Assembly: GCF_001477655.1 (NCBI RefSeq)
Contig: NZ_CP011266.1
Location: 721,001 to 785,000 of the forward strand
Direction: 5' to 3'
DNA from: Methanobrevibacter millerae
Lineage (GTDB): Archaea; Methanobacteriota; Methanobacteria; Methanobacteriales; Methanobacteriaceae
DNA length: 64,000 nt
This document shows, piece by piece, positions 51,162 to 60,100 of the stretch; the stretch's first letter is position 1; every line of letters starts with the position of its first letter. The translations under genes and the position numbers were made by a program. The notes below the pieces were generated by a model. That model ran no database searches. It was not told the DNA's origin and saw only the letters and a program-made list of their open reading frames with translations.

Positions 51162-51638
51162 ATGATAACTATTACAAGAAAGGAAGAAGTTGTTTTAAAT
51201 CAAATTAAAATATTTGATGTTGAATTTGAAGGTGATATTCATATGGATGCTCTTAAAAAAGAGCTTTGTGTTGGAAGTTTTCATGAATATGATTTGGTTC
51301 AGGTTCTTAATTCTCTTTCAAATAAAAAAGCAATATCATTTGATGGTTCTAATATTAAGTTATTGGTTTCAGATAAGGAAATTAATACTGTAAATTCCAA
51401 AAAAGATTTGGAAGAATTGGAATTAAATTTAAAGGAAAAAGAATCTTTTGAATTAATAAAAACATTGGTGAATGATAAAAATTTAGTTTCAAAATATATT
51501 TTGGAAGGAAACTTGCTTTATGGTGATTTAAAATTGACTAATTTTAGAATGTATCATATTATTTTATCTCTTGAAAATAAAGGATTATTGAAACATATTC
51601 ATAAGTCTGACGGAGAATACTATCTTTTGGTTGAATAA
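51162..51638 (+). CDS. Hypothetical protein with two winged-helix-like halves
   Basis: A 158-residue protein with no recognised family. The halves (about 5-75 and 85-155) each look like a small helical domain ending in a beta hairpin ('DLVQVLNSLSNKKAISFDGSNIKLLV' and 'YHIILSLENKGLLKHIHKSDGEYYLLV'), so a duplicated winged helix is plausible. There is no cysteine pair or catalytic motif. The start lacks a clear binding site, suggesting a leaderless transcript. Confidence 0.55.
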   Translation: MITITRKEEVVLNQIKIFDVEFEGDIHMDALKKELCVGSFHEYDLVQVLNSLSNKKAISFDGSNIKLLVSDKEINTVNSKKDLEELELNLKEKESFELIKTLVNDKNLVSKYILEGNLLYGDLKLTNFRMYHIILSLENKGLLKHIHKSDGEYYLLVE

Positions 51639-51756
51639 TATTTTTTACTAAAATCTTATTATTCAAGTATTATTATTTTTACTTTTTTTCATAATATTTA
51701 TATAATATTAAAATCGAATATATTAATTATAATAAGTCTGAATTAAGGTTATTTTT

Positions 51757-52206
51757 ATGATGAGAATAAGTATGTCATTACCTAAAAAATTACTTGCTGA
51801 TTTTGATGAAGTGTTAAAAGAAAGAGGTTATCAATCCCGTTCCAAAGGTATTCGTGATGCACTTCAAGATTATATTGTCCGTTATCAATGGATGAATTCA
51901 ATGGAAGGGGAAAGAATCGGAATTATAACAATTATCTATGATCATCATTATACTGGAGTAATGGAAAATCTTGCTGAGATTCAACACAGTTTCAGAAATG
52001 AAATTAATACGAGCATGCATATCCATATGACAGATAAATATTGTATGGAAATTGTTGTAGTTAATGGTGATATTGCAGAGATACGTGAGTTGACTGAAAG
52101 GATAATGAGACTTAAGGGTGTCGAACACGTAAAACTAACAAGTACTGCTAATGGGGAAGAATTTAATGAACCTGATGGACATTCACATGCCCATCATCAT
52201 CACTAA
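51757..52206 (+). CDS. nikR: Nickel-responsive regulator NikR
   Basis: A 149-residue ribbon-helix-helix regulator that controls nickel uptake, essential for hydrogenases, Mcr and CODH. The N-terminus 'RISMSLPKKLLADFDEVLKERGYQSRSKGIRDAL' is the DNA-binding part; the ACT-like metal domain carries 'DHHYTGV', 'SMHIHMTDKYCMEIVVVNG' with the high-affinity His and Cys ligands. The C-terminus adds a His-rich tail (HSHAHHHH), perhaps an extra metal store. Two adjacent ATG codons are possible starts. Confidence 0.93.
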   Translation: MMRISMSLPKKLLADFDEVLKERGYQSRSKGIRDALQDYIVRYQWMNSMEGERIGIITIIYDHHYTGVMENLAEIQHSFRNEINTSMHIHMTDKYCMEIVVVNGDIAEIRELTERIMRLKGVEHVKLTSTANGEEFNEPDGHSHAHHHH

Positions 52207-52222
52207 ATACTTTTATTTTTTC

Positions 52223-52990
52223 ATGAAATTTCAAACAACATCCTATCATTTTGATTTATTGAAAGATAATGATAGGGTATCTTCTTTTTTTGAAGCCATC
52301 AGTCAATATGATTCAAGCACTGATTTAGCTTATGATTTGGGTTGTGGATCAGGAGTATTGTCCTATTTTTTAAAGGATAAATTTGATGAAGTAATATCTA
52401 TTGAAATAGATTCAGATGCAAGCAAATGCGCATCTAATAATCTGGAAAAATTTGAAAATGTAACTGTTATAAATGAAGATGTTTTAAATCATGATTTTAC
52501 TAAAAAAGCAGATTTAATTGTTTGTGAAATGATGGATACTGCCTTGATTGATGAGGAAGAGGTTCAGGTATTGAATCATGCTCGAAATTTCCTTAAGGAG
52601 AATGGTGAAATCATTCCTAAGGCTATTGTCAATATTGCAGAATTGGTTCATATGCAAAGGCATTATATTCATTGGGATGAAAATGCTTCCTATGAAATAT
52701 TGTCTGACTCTATAAATTACTCGAAAATTAATATGATGGAAGAAATCAATCCGAATTTTGAAAAAAACATTGAATTTAAAGTAAATAAAAATCATATAGC
52801 TAATGGGATTAAAATCACTACAGTTACCATTCTTAATGATGATGTGGTATGTGGACCAACGCCAATGTTCAATCCTCCATTATTGGTTCCAATTGATGAA
52901 ATTAATGTTAAATGCAATGATTTAATTAATGTAAAATTGAAATATATTATGGGACAAGGTATTGAAACTATTGAAACTAAAATATTATAG
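52223..52990 (+). CDS. SAM-dependent methyltransferase, arginine-methyltransferase-like
   Basis: A 255-residue class I methyltransferase. SAM motif 'AYDLGCGSGVLSYF', 'VISIEIDSDASKCASNN' and a 'DLIVCEMMDTALIDEEE' loop that resembles the double-E loop region of protein arginine methyltransferases; the C-terminus is a beta-barrel-like part. Start chosen as ATG 52223; a longer frame from 52151 overlaps nikR and lacks a binding site. It heads the run with hycI and the pseudomurein-type genes. Confidence 0.72.
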   Translation: MKFQTTSYHFDLLKDNDRVSSFFEAISQYDSSTDLAYDLGCGSGVLSYFLKDKFDEVISIEIDSDASKCASNNLEKFENVTVINEDVLNHDFTKKADLIVCEMMDTALIDEEEVQVLNHARNFLKENGEIIPKAIVNIAELVHMQRHYIHWDENASYEILSDSINYSKINMMEEINPNFEKNIEFKVNKNHIANGIKITTVTILNDDVVCGPTPMFNPPLLVPIDEINVKCNDLINVKLKYIMGQGIETIETKIL

Positions 52991-52998
52991 GTGATTTT

Positions 52999-53514
52999 AT
53001 TTCTTTTAAAAATGAATTAAAAAATTTTCTTGAGGATTATAATAAATTAATCATTTTGGGAATTGGTAATGAACTTAAATATGATGATGGTGTAGGTCCA
53101 TTTATTATCTCTAAGTTAAATAAATTAAATTTAAATGAAAATGTATTGCTTATTAATGCTCAAACTGTTCCTGAAAATTTCACAGGAAAAATTAGGAAAG
53201 AAAATCCTAGCCACATCATTTTAATTGATGCATGTCTTATGGGTTTAAATCCTGGGGATTATAAAATAGTTAATAATGAAGATTTTTCAAATATCGGAAT
53301 TTCAACTCATTCAATGTCTTTGTCATATTTTGTTAAATTTCTAAATAACGATAATATTTTATTTATAGGTATTGAACCCCTGCTGTTAGAATTGATTGAC
53401 CAGGATTCATTGGGTGTGCTTGGAGCAGATGTGATGGATTTCAATGGTAAATTAACAGAAAATGTTGAATATAGTGCAAATGAAATCGTAGGTTTATTGG
53501 AGGAGTTATTATGA
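52999..53514 (+). CDS. hycI: Hydrogenase maturation protease (HycI-type), probable ATT start
   Basis: Endopeptidase that trims the C-terminus of nickel hydrogenase large subunits. 'IILGIGNELKYDDGVGPFI' near the N-terminus holds the first metal aspartate, 'IDACLMGLNPG' the second and 'STHSMSL' the histidine. A TTG at 53056 would start inside the first beta strand and remove five needed residues. In frame upstream, ATT at 52999 sits five bases after TAGGTGAT and gives 'SFKNELKNFLEDYNKLIIL', so ATT is the likely start. It overlaps the ATP-grasp gene by four bases. Confidence 0.8.
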   Translation: MSFKNELKNFLEDYNKLIILGIGNELKYDDGVGPFIISKLNKLNLNENVLLINAQTVPENFTGKIRKENPSHIILIDACLMGLNPGDYKIVNNEDFSNIGISTHSMSLSYFVKFLNNDNILFIGIEPLLLELIDQDSLGVLGADVMDFNGKLTENVEYSANEIVGLLEELL

Positions 53515-54608
53515 AAATTTTATTTATTGGGTCACGTTTATATGATGATGTTGATTTTTACGTAAAACAAAAGGGTATAGAGAGTATTTTAACAGAATCA
53601 AATGAAGAAGCTATTAATTTGGATTTACCTGACCAGGTTTTTATTGTTCCTAGAGGTATGGATGGTCCAAAACAAATAGCAGTAACTCAAAATGTCGATG
53701 CTGTAGTTCCATTGATTGGAATTGATCCTCCATTAATCCAGGTCGCAGAAATGAAAGAAGAATTAGAAAATGATTATGGAATTCCGGTAATTGCCGCTGA
53801 TGTTCGTGCAGTTGAATTAACATCTAATAAAATCAATACTAAAAAATTCTATAATGAAATTGGAGTAGCAACCCCTGAATATCAAATTTTAAACAGTCCT
53901 GAAGAGTTAACACTAGATTTTCCTGTTGTTTTAAAACAGGGTGCAGGACAAGGTGGAAAAGATATTAAAGTTGCAAAAAACATTGGTGATGTTGAGGATT
54001 ATTTCAAGGAATTTTCACAGGCATTATGCGAAAAATTCGTAGAAGGATCTGAAATTTCAATTGAAGTTTTAGGATATAATGGCGAGTATGTAGCACTTCC
54101 GCCAATTTATAAAGGTGAAACTACTATTGAAGGAACACACCCATTGAATAAAGTTAAATTAGGGCCTTGTTTAATTAACGGTTTAGATAATATTCTTATA
54201 CAGCAAACTGCATATAAGGTGGCTAAAAATTTAAACTCTGACGGCATATTTGAAATGGATTTCATGTATTCTCATGTTGATAATCAGTTGTATGCCATTG
54301 AAGTTAATACAAGACCTAACGGTACAAGATATTTGACCAATGCTACATGTAATGTAAATTCATTATGTGAATTAATTAACATGGCTTGTGGTGATTTCAG
54401 CTTAAAGAATGTATTTGATAGGATTGAATATTATTATTCTACTGAAATTCCTATTGGAAATTACGAAGGGCCTGAAATTAAAGAACCAGTAAAATCGTTT
54501 AGTAATAACGATTTCATTGTTCATGGTCCTGAAGGTTATCAGAGAATTACTATTCGTGCTAAATCTAAAAAAGAACTAAAAAAATTTACTGATGATTTAT
54601 ATTTATGA
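53511..54608 (+). CDS. ATP-grasp (carbamoyl-phosphate-synthase-like) enzyme of the pseudomurein cluster
   Basis: A 365-residue ATP-grasp ligase. The N-terminal pre-ATP-grasp part (1-100) begins MKILFIGSRLYDD, and the ATP-grasp part contains 'DFPVVLKQGAGQGGKDIKVA' (P-loop-like, near 135-160) and 'EVNTRPNGTRYLTNA' (metal-binding Glu and Asn). CarB-like ATP-grasp proteins are found with MraY-like and Mur-ligase genes in pseudomurein clusters of Methanobacteriales, and the next two genes are exactly those. Probably joins amino acids to a wall precursor, exact step unknown. Confidence 0.78.
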   Translation: MKILFIGSRLYDDVDFYVKQKGIESILTESNEEAINLDLPDQVFIVPRGMDGPKQIAVTQNVDAVVPLIGIDPPLIQVAEMKEELENDYGIPVIAADVRAVELTSNKINTKKFYNEIGVATPEYQILNSPEELTLDFPVVLKQGAGQGGKDIKVAKNIGDVEDYFKEFSQALCEKFVEGSEISIEVLGYNGEYVALPPIYKGETTIEGTHPLNKVKLGPCLINGLDNILIQQTAYKVAKNLNSDGIFEMDFMYSHVDNQLYAIEVNTRPNGTRYLTNATCNVNSLCELINMACGDFSLKNVFDRIEYYYSTEIPIGNYEGPEIKEPVKSFSNNDFIVHGPEGYQRITIRAKSKKELKKFTDDLYL

Positions 54609-54667
54609 TACAATTATATAGTATTAAGTAATAAAATATTATTAGTTTAAAATGTTGTGTGATTTTA

Positions 54668-55738
54668 ATGAATATCGAAGAAATGTTAATTCTCTTTTTA
54701 ATTACTTTAATTGCATCAATATTCTTTACATGGTATGTTAAAAGGATATTGCTTAAGGCAAAAATTGCGGATAATCCTATTGTCAGTGAGCATAGACATA
54801 AAAGCGGTACACCAACTATGGGTGGTATTGCATTTCTGTTTTCCATTTCTTTAGTTTTTTCACTTTATTATCAGAATACACAAATTTTAATTTTTTCATT
54901 TATCATGCTTGTAGGCGGAATTGTTGGTATGGTAGATGATTTGATTGGACTTAAAATTAAGGAAGTTCAAAAAGTTGTTGTTAATATTTCAAAGGAAGTA
55001 ATAACCTTAGGTAGATTGGATGTTGAACCTCAGGAAGAAGTTAGGGTCGCAACTCCTAAGGCCAAATCTGAAGTTGATAAATTATTGCAAGATGGCAAGG
55101 TTGAGGTTGTTGGTGAAGTTCCAATTAAAACAGAACCTGAAGAGCTTGAAAAGATTATTTGTCAAATTGTCATTGGTCTACTTTTAGGATTGACTGGAGC
55201 AATTACAACTTTGGGCGGATTTGAATTAGGCATATTTGCTATTCCAGTTGTCATTATTGCTGTTTTAGGTTGTATAAACTCTGTTAATTTGATTGATGGT
55301 ATGGATGGTCTTGCAGCAGGAATCATTGGAATCGCTTCAGTATCATGTTGTATTTATGGTTATCTATTTGGTCAAATGAATGTTATTATGCCATTTGTAA
55401 TTTTAGCAGGTTTATGTTTAGGATTTTTAGTGTTTAATAAATATCCTGCTTCAATATTTATGGGTGATACAGGATCATTTGTATTGGGTACGGGTTATGC
55501 TGCTGCGGTTTTGTTATCTGACATGCCTTATTTCGGAGTTCTTGCATTAGGTGTACCTATCTTGTCTGTGATTGTTAGTTTACTTCACAGAGCTCATATT
55601 ATTAAATTGCCTGTAGAACCGTTACATCATACATTAAACCATTATGGAATGTCTGAAGTAAAAATTATATTGACTTATTGGGGTACTACAGTTTTATTAT
55701 GTGCAGTTGGTATTCTTGCTAAAATGTACATATTCTAA
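54668..55738 (+). CDS. MraY-like phospho-glycosyltransferase (pseudomurein pathway)
   Basis: Polytopic transferase (356 residues, about ten helices) of the MraY/WecA family, attaching a phospho-sugar-peptide to undecaprenyl-type lipid. Motifs are 'KSGTPTMGGIAFL', 'GMVDDLIGLK' (D90, D91 for Mg), 'NLIDGMDGLAAG', 'FMGDTGSF' and the C-terminal 'PLHHTLNHYG'. Between the second motif and the next helix lies a hydrophilic insertion of about 65 residues (about 98-163), rich in Glu, Lys and Val. Start at ATG 54668 after TGTGAT. The Mur ligase gene follows within 24 bases. Confidence 0.87.
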   Translation: MNIEEMLILFLITLIASIFFTWYVKRILLKAKIADNPIVSEHRHKSGTPTMGGIAFLFSISLVFSLYYQNTQILIFSFIMLVGGIVGMVDDLIGLKIKEVQKVVVNISKEVITLGRLDVEPQEEVRVATPKAKSEVDKLLQDGKVEVVGEVPIKTEPEELEKIICQIVIGLLLGLTGAITTLGGFELGIFAIPVVIIAVLGCINSVNLIDGMDGLAAGIIGIASVSCCIYGYLFGQMNVIMPFVILAGLCLGFLVFNKYPASIFMGDTGSFVLGTGYAAAVLLSDMPYFGVLALGVPILSVIVSLLHRAHIIKLPVEPLHHTLNHYGMSEVKIILTYWGTTVLLCAVGILAKMYIF

Positions 55739-55761
55739 TTTTTTTATTTTTGGTGTTTAAA

Positions 55762-57183
55762 ATGAAAATTGATGAATTGGCTAATTCTATTAATGGTAAA
55801 ATATTTGGTAATGATGATTTTTTTTCAGGTCAGGATTTTACTGGTCGATTTACTTTATTAAATGATGCTAAAAAGGGAGATATTGTTATAAGACATTGGA
55901 TTAATGGAAAAGGTATTGAAATCGCTTCTGATAAAAATATTGCATGCATAATTACTCAAAATCCTAAGGATGGTGCAATCGAAACAGCAAATGAATTAAA
56001 TTTTCCGTTAATAATAACTGATAAAATTGAATTGGCCAATGCATATGCTTTAAAATGGACTGTTAAAAAATATTCTCCGGATTCCGTAAATATTGTTATC
56101 ACTGGAACTAATGGTAAATCTACAACTTCACATATGATATATCATATTTTGAACAGTGCAGGTTATCATGTATTTACAAATACGGATAGTGAGTCTGAAT
56201 TTAACACTTTAATAGATCCTATGGTTTCAAAATTAATTTCTGATGAGGTATCTGCAAATGGAGATTTGGATTATTTGGTTATTGAAGTTTCTGAAGTACA
56301 AGGGTGGTTAGGAAGTCTTATGAAAAATCATGCTTCTTTAATGTCAAATGCTTTAAATCCTTCAGTAGGTGTCATTACAAACATTGCTATGGATCATATA
56401 GGTTTAGTTAATTCCATAGATGAAGTCTATGATGAAGTTTCTGCGGTTCCTCAATCTATTGGTAATGGAATTACTATTTTAAATTATGATGATGAATTGG
56501 TCAGAAAATTGGAAGCTAAAAATCCGTTTTATTGGTCAATGGATAATAATTCCTGTGAACTATATTTTAATGATGGAATTTTTTATAATGGTGATTTGAT
56601 AATTAAAAAAGAGGATTTACCTTTTTCAAGCAATCATTTTGTTCAAAATATTTTATCGGCTGTTGGTGCTTGTATTAATTTGGGGATTGATTTAAATCAA
56701 ATTAATGAGGGAGTTAAAACGTACAGGGCACTTAATAGACGTTTTGCTAAATTGAATGATGAACCCTTAATCATTGATGATTTTGCACATAATCCTGATG
56801 GAATTAAGAATACTATTAAAGAAACTATTAAATTAGTCAATGGTTCTCAAAAATTGCATGTTGTCTGTGCTATTAGGGGATCTCGGGGTGTTGAAATCAA
56901 TCAATTAAATGTTGAAGCTTTAGTCGAAGTTTTAAATGAGGATATTAATTTATTTTTATCATCAAGCAATGATGTAGTCAATGATTTAAATTATGTCACT
57001 CCGGATGAGCGAAAAGTATTTTTTGATATTTTAAATCAGAATAATGTAAGTTATACTCATTTTGATAATTTGGTTGATTGTCTTTGTGAAGTTTATGGGC
57101 TAGCCGATAAGAATGATATAATATTATTGATAGGTGCTCAGGGAATGGACCCTGCCGAATCATTACTTAAAAATATTCTATAA
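55762..57183 (+). CDS. Mur ligase-family enzyme (pseudomurein peptide synthesis)
   Basis: A 473-residue three-domain Mur ligase. Domain 1 (1-105) binds the nucleotide precursor, domain 2 has the ATP loop 'VITGTNGKSTTSHMIYHIL' and 'AMDHIGL', and domain 3 has 'RRFAKLNDEPLIIDDFAHNPDGI'. It would add an amino acid to the pseudomurein peptide. Which residue is added cannot be told. Start at ATG 55762 after TTGGTG. It closes the run beginning at 52223. Confidence 0.87.
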   Translation: MKIDELANSINGKIFGNDDFFSGQDFTGRFTLLNDAKKGDIVIRHWINGKGIEIASDKNIACIITQNPKDGAIETANELNFPLIITDKIELANAYALKWTVKKYSPDSVNIVITGTNGKSTTSHMIYHILNSAGYHVFTNTDSESEFNTLIDPMVSKLISDEVSANGDLDYLVIEVSEVQGWLGSLMKNHASLMSNALNPSVGVITNIAMDHIGLVNSIDEVYDEVSAVPQSIGNGITILNYDDELVRKLEAKNPFYWSMDNNSCELYFNDGIFYNGDLIIKKEDLPFSSNHFVQNILSAVGACINLGIDLNQINEGVKTYRALNRRFAKLNDEPLIIDDFAHNPDGIKNTIKETIKLVNGSQKLHVVCAIRGSRGVEINQLNVEALVEVLNEDINLFLSSSNDVVNDLNYVTPDERKVFFDILNQNNVSYTHFDNLVDCLCEVYGLADKNDIILLIGAQGMDPAESLLKNIL

Positions 57184-57261
57184 ATTTAAATATCATATTA
57201 ATTAAAGATAATAATGAATAGATTTTATATTCTTGTGGATATAATCTAAGAGGATAAAAAC

Positions 57262-57696
57262 ATGTTTATAAAAATTAGAAGAGACACATTAATAATTTTA
57301 TTATTAGCGTTTATTTTGATTCTTTGTGGTCGTTTAATTACTTATGTAGCATTTGCCTCATCTACCGAGGTTAGTGATGGCGTACCTATTTCAGGAATCA
57401 TTGTTAAAGGTAATGATATTGTTCCGGTTGATACAATTAGAATGAATGTCATGCAGGCAGGATTCCGTGATGGTAGTATTATATATGGTGATATCTTAAA
57501 AACGTCTAAAAGAGAGGTTTCTCTGAAGGATGCGATACAAACGGCGCAGGAATTTGTTAAAGAGTCGACAGTTCCGGGTACATCGGTTACTCCTATTACG
57601 GCAGCTGATGTTCAGGTAGATAAAAATACTGGAATTGTTACAGTAACTGTTATTGAAGACTTTTCAACTGTAAAATTAGATAATAAAACAACTTAG
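57262..57696 (+). CDS. Membrane-anchored protein with POTRA-like outer domain
   Basis: A 144-residue protein with one N-terminal transmembrane helix (about 9-29) and an outer domain. The part 'ISGIIVKGNDIVPVDTIRMNVMQAGFRDGSII' (core IIVKGNDIVPVDTIRMNV) has the pattern of a POTRA domain: V-x-G-N, then a helix, then a G-x-x-G turn. I infer only fold resemblance. RBS AGAGGATAAAAAC and ATG 57262. The next gene, also a surface protein, starts 12 bases on, so the two are a pair. Confidence 0.6.
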   Translation: MFIKIRRDTLIILLLAFILILCGRLITYVAFASSTEVSDGVPISGIIVKGNDIVPVDTIRMNVMQAGFRDGSIIYGDILKTSKREVSLKDAIQTAQEFVKESTVPGTSVTPITAADVQVDKNTGIVTVTVIEDFSTVKLDNKTT

Positions 57697-57707
57697 AGGG
57701 ATGGGCT

Positions 57708-58967
57708 TTGAAAAGATTAAAAATAATTATTATTTCTTTTATAATTTTACTATTAACGATGAGTAGTGTTGCAGCTACTTGTAATATTATTATAATTACA
57801 GACCCTACTGGTCAGGATCCTAATGGGGCGGCTGCAGGAAGTATGTCTTTTGCAGAGAACATGTTCCAGTCAACATTTTTAATGTCTAAAGATCATCATT
57901 TTGCAGTTCTCTCAGGGGGTACTGGTAGTTCTGATGTTAGGTTAGATTCAATTGTAGATGCTGTTGCAAACTTGGAAAAAAATGCATCTGCATCAGCTGC
58001 GGCTTCTATTGCTAGTGGTTATAGTGGAGCTCGTTTAGTAGTTGGTGGTCCATATATGGGAGCTGCGATAGGTGGTTCATTCGATGCTTATGTAATTACT
58101 GTAAATGATGGGAACAGTTCTATTACTGTTACTCCATATAGTAGTGGTGTTGCTACTTTGCCACAAGGTCAAAAAGGAGCTATTATTCACTTGAGAAATA
58201 CTAATGGTAATCCTATGTATGGTACAGCAGATAATGTTCGTAAAGAAACTGCAATGAATATTGGTAAAATGATTAGGGACGGATATCCTGCTACAACTAT
58301 TCTTTCTGAAGCTATGGGTGAAGTTGCTCGCGATTCTGGTGAGAAATATGGTGGGGGTGGAGTTAACCTTGTTTCAGGTATTTCTACTTCAGACATGTTT
58401 ACTCCTAATCAAATGAATTCGACGGGATATCCTATGGATGATCCTTATTCCAAGATTTGTGAGAATTGTGGTTGGGGTGTAGGTTATCCTTCTGCGGAAA
58501 CTTATGACAAGTGTCCTATTTGTAATCATGAGATAAAGATTGTCTATGCTTATGAAGCTTTAGGTAATACTATTACGGTTAGTCCTGATGCCGTGAGTGT
58601 TTCTGTTTATGGTAGTGGTAAAGCAGGTATTGCAGCAACTACTAAAGAAATTGTTGAAGCTTCAGTTCACAAATATGGATATGATTCATCAGCTATTGCA
58701 GGATCCATTAACAGAGGTATTAACAATGGTCTTTTAATGGGTGTTGATCATATTGAACCTAAAGATATAAATGTAAAACCGGATTCCAAAGCTGTTGGTG
58801 TTTATTACACTGCATTGCCGGGTGATAGGTCTGCACCTTCATGGGATTTACCTATCGATGGTAATATACTGAATATTCTTGGAAGTATCCAAACGGCAGT
58901 AGGTATTGTTTTGATTTTACTTGTTATATTCAGAAGTAGATTATTAAAATCATTCCAAAATCGGTGA
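57708..58967 (+). CDS. Exported membrane protein with extracytoplasmic zinc ribbon
   Basis: A 419-residue protein with a signal sequence (hydrophobic 5-22, then AATC) and a C-terminal transmembrane helix (about 385-408) followed by a short basic tail. The long outer part is Gly/Ser/Ala-rich ('GGPYMGAAIGGSFDAYVITVND') and includes CENCGWG and CPICNHE (about 247-275), a rubredoxin-like zinc ribbon. Start is TTG at 57708, ten bases after GAGGGA. Conserved in Methanobacteriales to my knowledge, without known function. Confidence 0.65.
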   Translation: MKRLKIIIISFIILLLTMSSVAATCNIIIITDPTGQDPNGAAAGSMSFAENMFQSTFLMSKDHHFAVLSGGTGSSDVRLDSIVDAVANLEKNASASAAASIASGYSGARLVVGGPYMGAAIGGSFDAYVITVNDGNSSITVTPYSSGVATLPQGQKGAIIHLRNTNGNPMYGTADNVRKETAMNIGKMIRDGYPATTILSEAMGEVARDSGEKYGGGGVNLVSGISTSDMFTPNQMNSTGYPMDDPYSKICENCGWGVGYPSAETYDKCPICNHEIKIVYAYEALGNTITVSPDAVSVSVYGSGKAGIAATTKEIVEASVHKYGYDSSAIAGSINRGINNGLLMGVDHIEPKDINVKPDSKAVGVYYTALPGDRSAPSWDLPIDGNILNILGSIQTAVGIVLILLVIFRSRLLKSFQNR

Positions 58968-58990
58968 AATTTTCACCATTTTACTTTTTT
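58963..58990 (+). terminator. Hairpin over the stop codon of the zinc-ribbon protein gene
   Basis: GGTGAAA (58963-58969) and TTTCACC (58971-58977) are inverse complements containing the TGA stop, followed by a T-rich stretch ending in a run of seven T (58985-58991). Confidence 0.5.
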
Positions 58991-59003
58991 TATAGGAGAT
59001 ATT

Positions 59004-59435
59004 ATGGCATTAATTTTAATTAGAGGCGAGAATAAATCAAAGTTATTGAGTGCTATTTCTGATATGGAAAGACATGGCAGTTTAACTTTATTATCTAAAC
59101 CAAAGGTCATTAGTGCAGAGTTTGCTGATTCTCTAGTAGAACAGATTTTAAAATCAAAACTTAGAACTAAATCTAATGTTGCTACAGCATTTTTTGTTAA
59201 GGAAGATACAACTTTAAGTATTTTAAAAATTAAACAAATTCATCCTCCTGCACACATTGTTGTTGTAAGTCCCGAATATAGAGGTTATGAAGAGCTAAAA
59301 GAAAAATTAACAATTGCTCATGATATGGATGGTTATAAATCTTATAGGGCTTTAAATGCTGGTAAAATTGATTATTCTGTTAAAGGTAAAAAAAGATATA
59401 TTAAAAATAATAAATTAAATAGCTATACCGAATAG
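59004..59435 (+). CDS. DUF356 family protein
   Basis: A 143-residue methanogen protein of the DUF356 family, recognised by 'ALILIRGENKSKLLSAISDMERHGSL' (core LIRGENKSKLL) and 'HIVVVSPEYRGYEELKE'. Function unknown. Its stop is inside a hairpin shared with the convergent MBF1 gene. ATG 59004 follows TAGGAGAT. Confidence 0.8.
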   Translation: MALILIRGENKSKLLSAISDMERHGSLTLLSKPKVISAEFADSLVEQILKSKLRTKSNVATAFFVKEDTTLSILKIKQIHPPAHIVVVSPEYRGYEELKEKLTIAHDMDGYKSYRALNAGKIDYSVKGKKRYIKNNKLNSYTE

Positions 59436-59441
59436 CTATTT
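59417..59441. terminator. Shared hairpin between DUF356 and MBF1 genes
   Basis: AAATAGCTAT (59417-59426) and ATAGCTATTT (59432-59441) make a perfect 10-bp stem with a five-base loop. Both stop codons (59433-59435 and 59436-59438) lie in the right arm. Confidence 0.65.
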
Positions 59442-59921
59442 CCTTTTAATTTTGACTATATTTCCAAGCGTTCTTTCACCAGAGGAACTGTTTATAAATT
59501 GATTCAAATCAACATCATTAACATTTTCAAGCAATGTTATATTCAATGCTTTTTCTAGTTTTTTTGTTAACTTTGGATCAGGTGTCATTTTTCCGGATTC
59601 AATTCTGTTAATAACAGAAACTCTTTCATTGATTTTTTTTCCTAAATCCTCTCTGGACCAGTTTTTAGCTTCTCTAGCATTCCTAACAGTAGTATTATAA
59701 TTTTCAATTAATTCTTCTGTTGGCTCATCGTTTCTATAATTTCTTTTTGGTTGTGTGTTTTTCCTTCCTTTTTTATTTTGTTGGAATCTTGGTTTTGGTG
59801 GTGCTTTTTGTATAGTTCCAAGCTTAGCACATTCTTTACATACAACCATAACTGATCCTTCAATTTTTGCTCTTGTAGGATTTGTTTCACTTACGGGTTT
59901 ACCACAAATTTCGCATTCCAT
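59436..59921 (-). CDS. Multiprotein bridging factor 1 (archaeal MBF1)
   Basis: Archaeal MBF1, a ribosome- and transcription-linked factor. The 161-residue protein has an N-terminal zinc ribbon (CEICG...CKEC), a basic linker rich in Lys, Arg and Gln (about 45-75), then a cro-type helix-turn-helix domain (about 80-130, 'NAREAKNWSREDLGKKINERVSVINRIESGKMTPD', core REDLGKKINERVSV). It matches the family in length and order. Confidence 0.92.
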   Translation of the reverse strand: MECEICGKPVSETNPTRAKIEGSVMVVCKECAKLGTIQKAPPKPRFQQNKKGRKNTQPKRNYRNDEPTEELIENYNTTVRNAREAKNWSREDLGKKINERVSVINRIESGKMTPDPKLTKKLEKALNITLLENVNDVDLNQFINSSSGERTLGNIVKIKRK

Positions 59922-60100
59922 ATTAATCAGTTTTTTAAATTTATTATGTAATTTTTTATATTATTTTCATTTATAAATTTTGTTTTTATCAAAAATATAT
60001 TTTGTTTCAATATATTAAAATAAATAACTTTAAATATATTTAATTACTAATTGTTATTAAAAGTAACTTTGTTGTAGAAATTTACATGGAGATGATTCAC

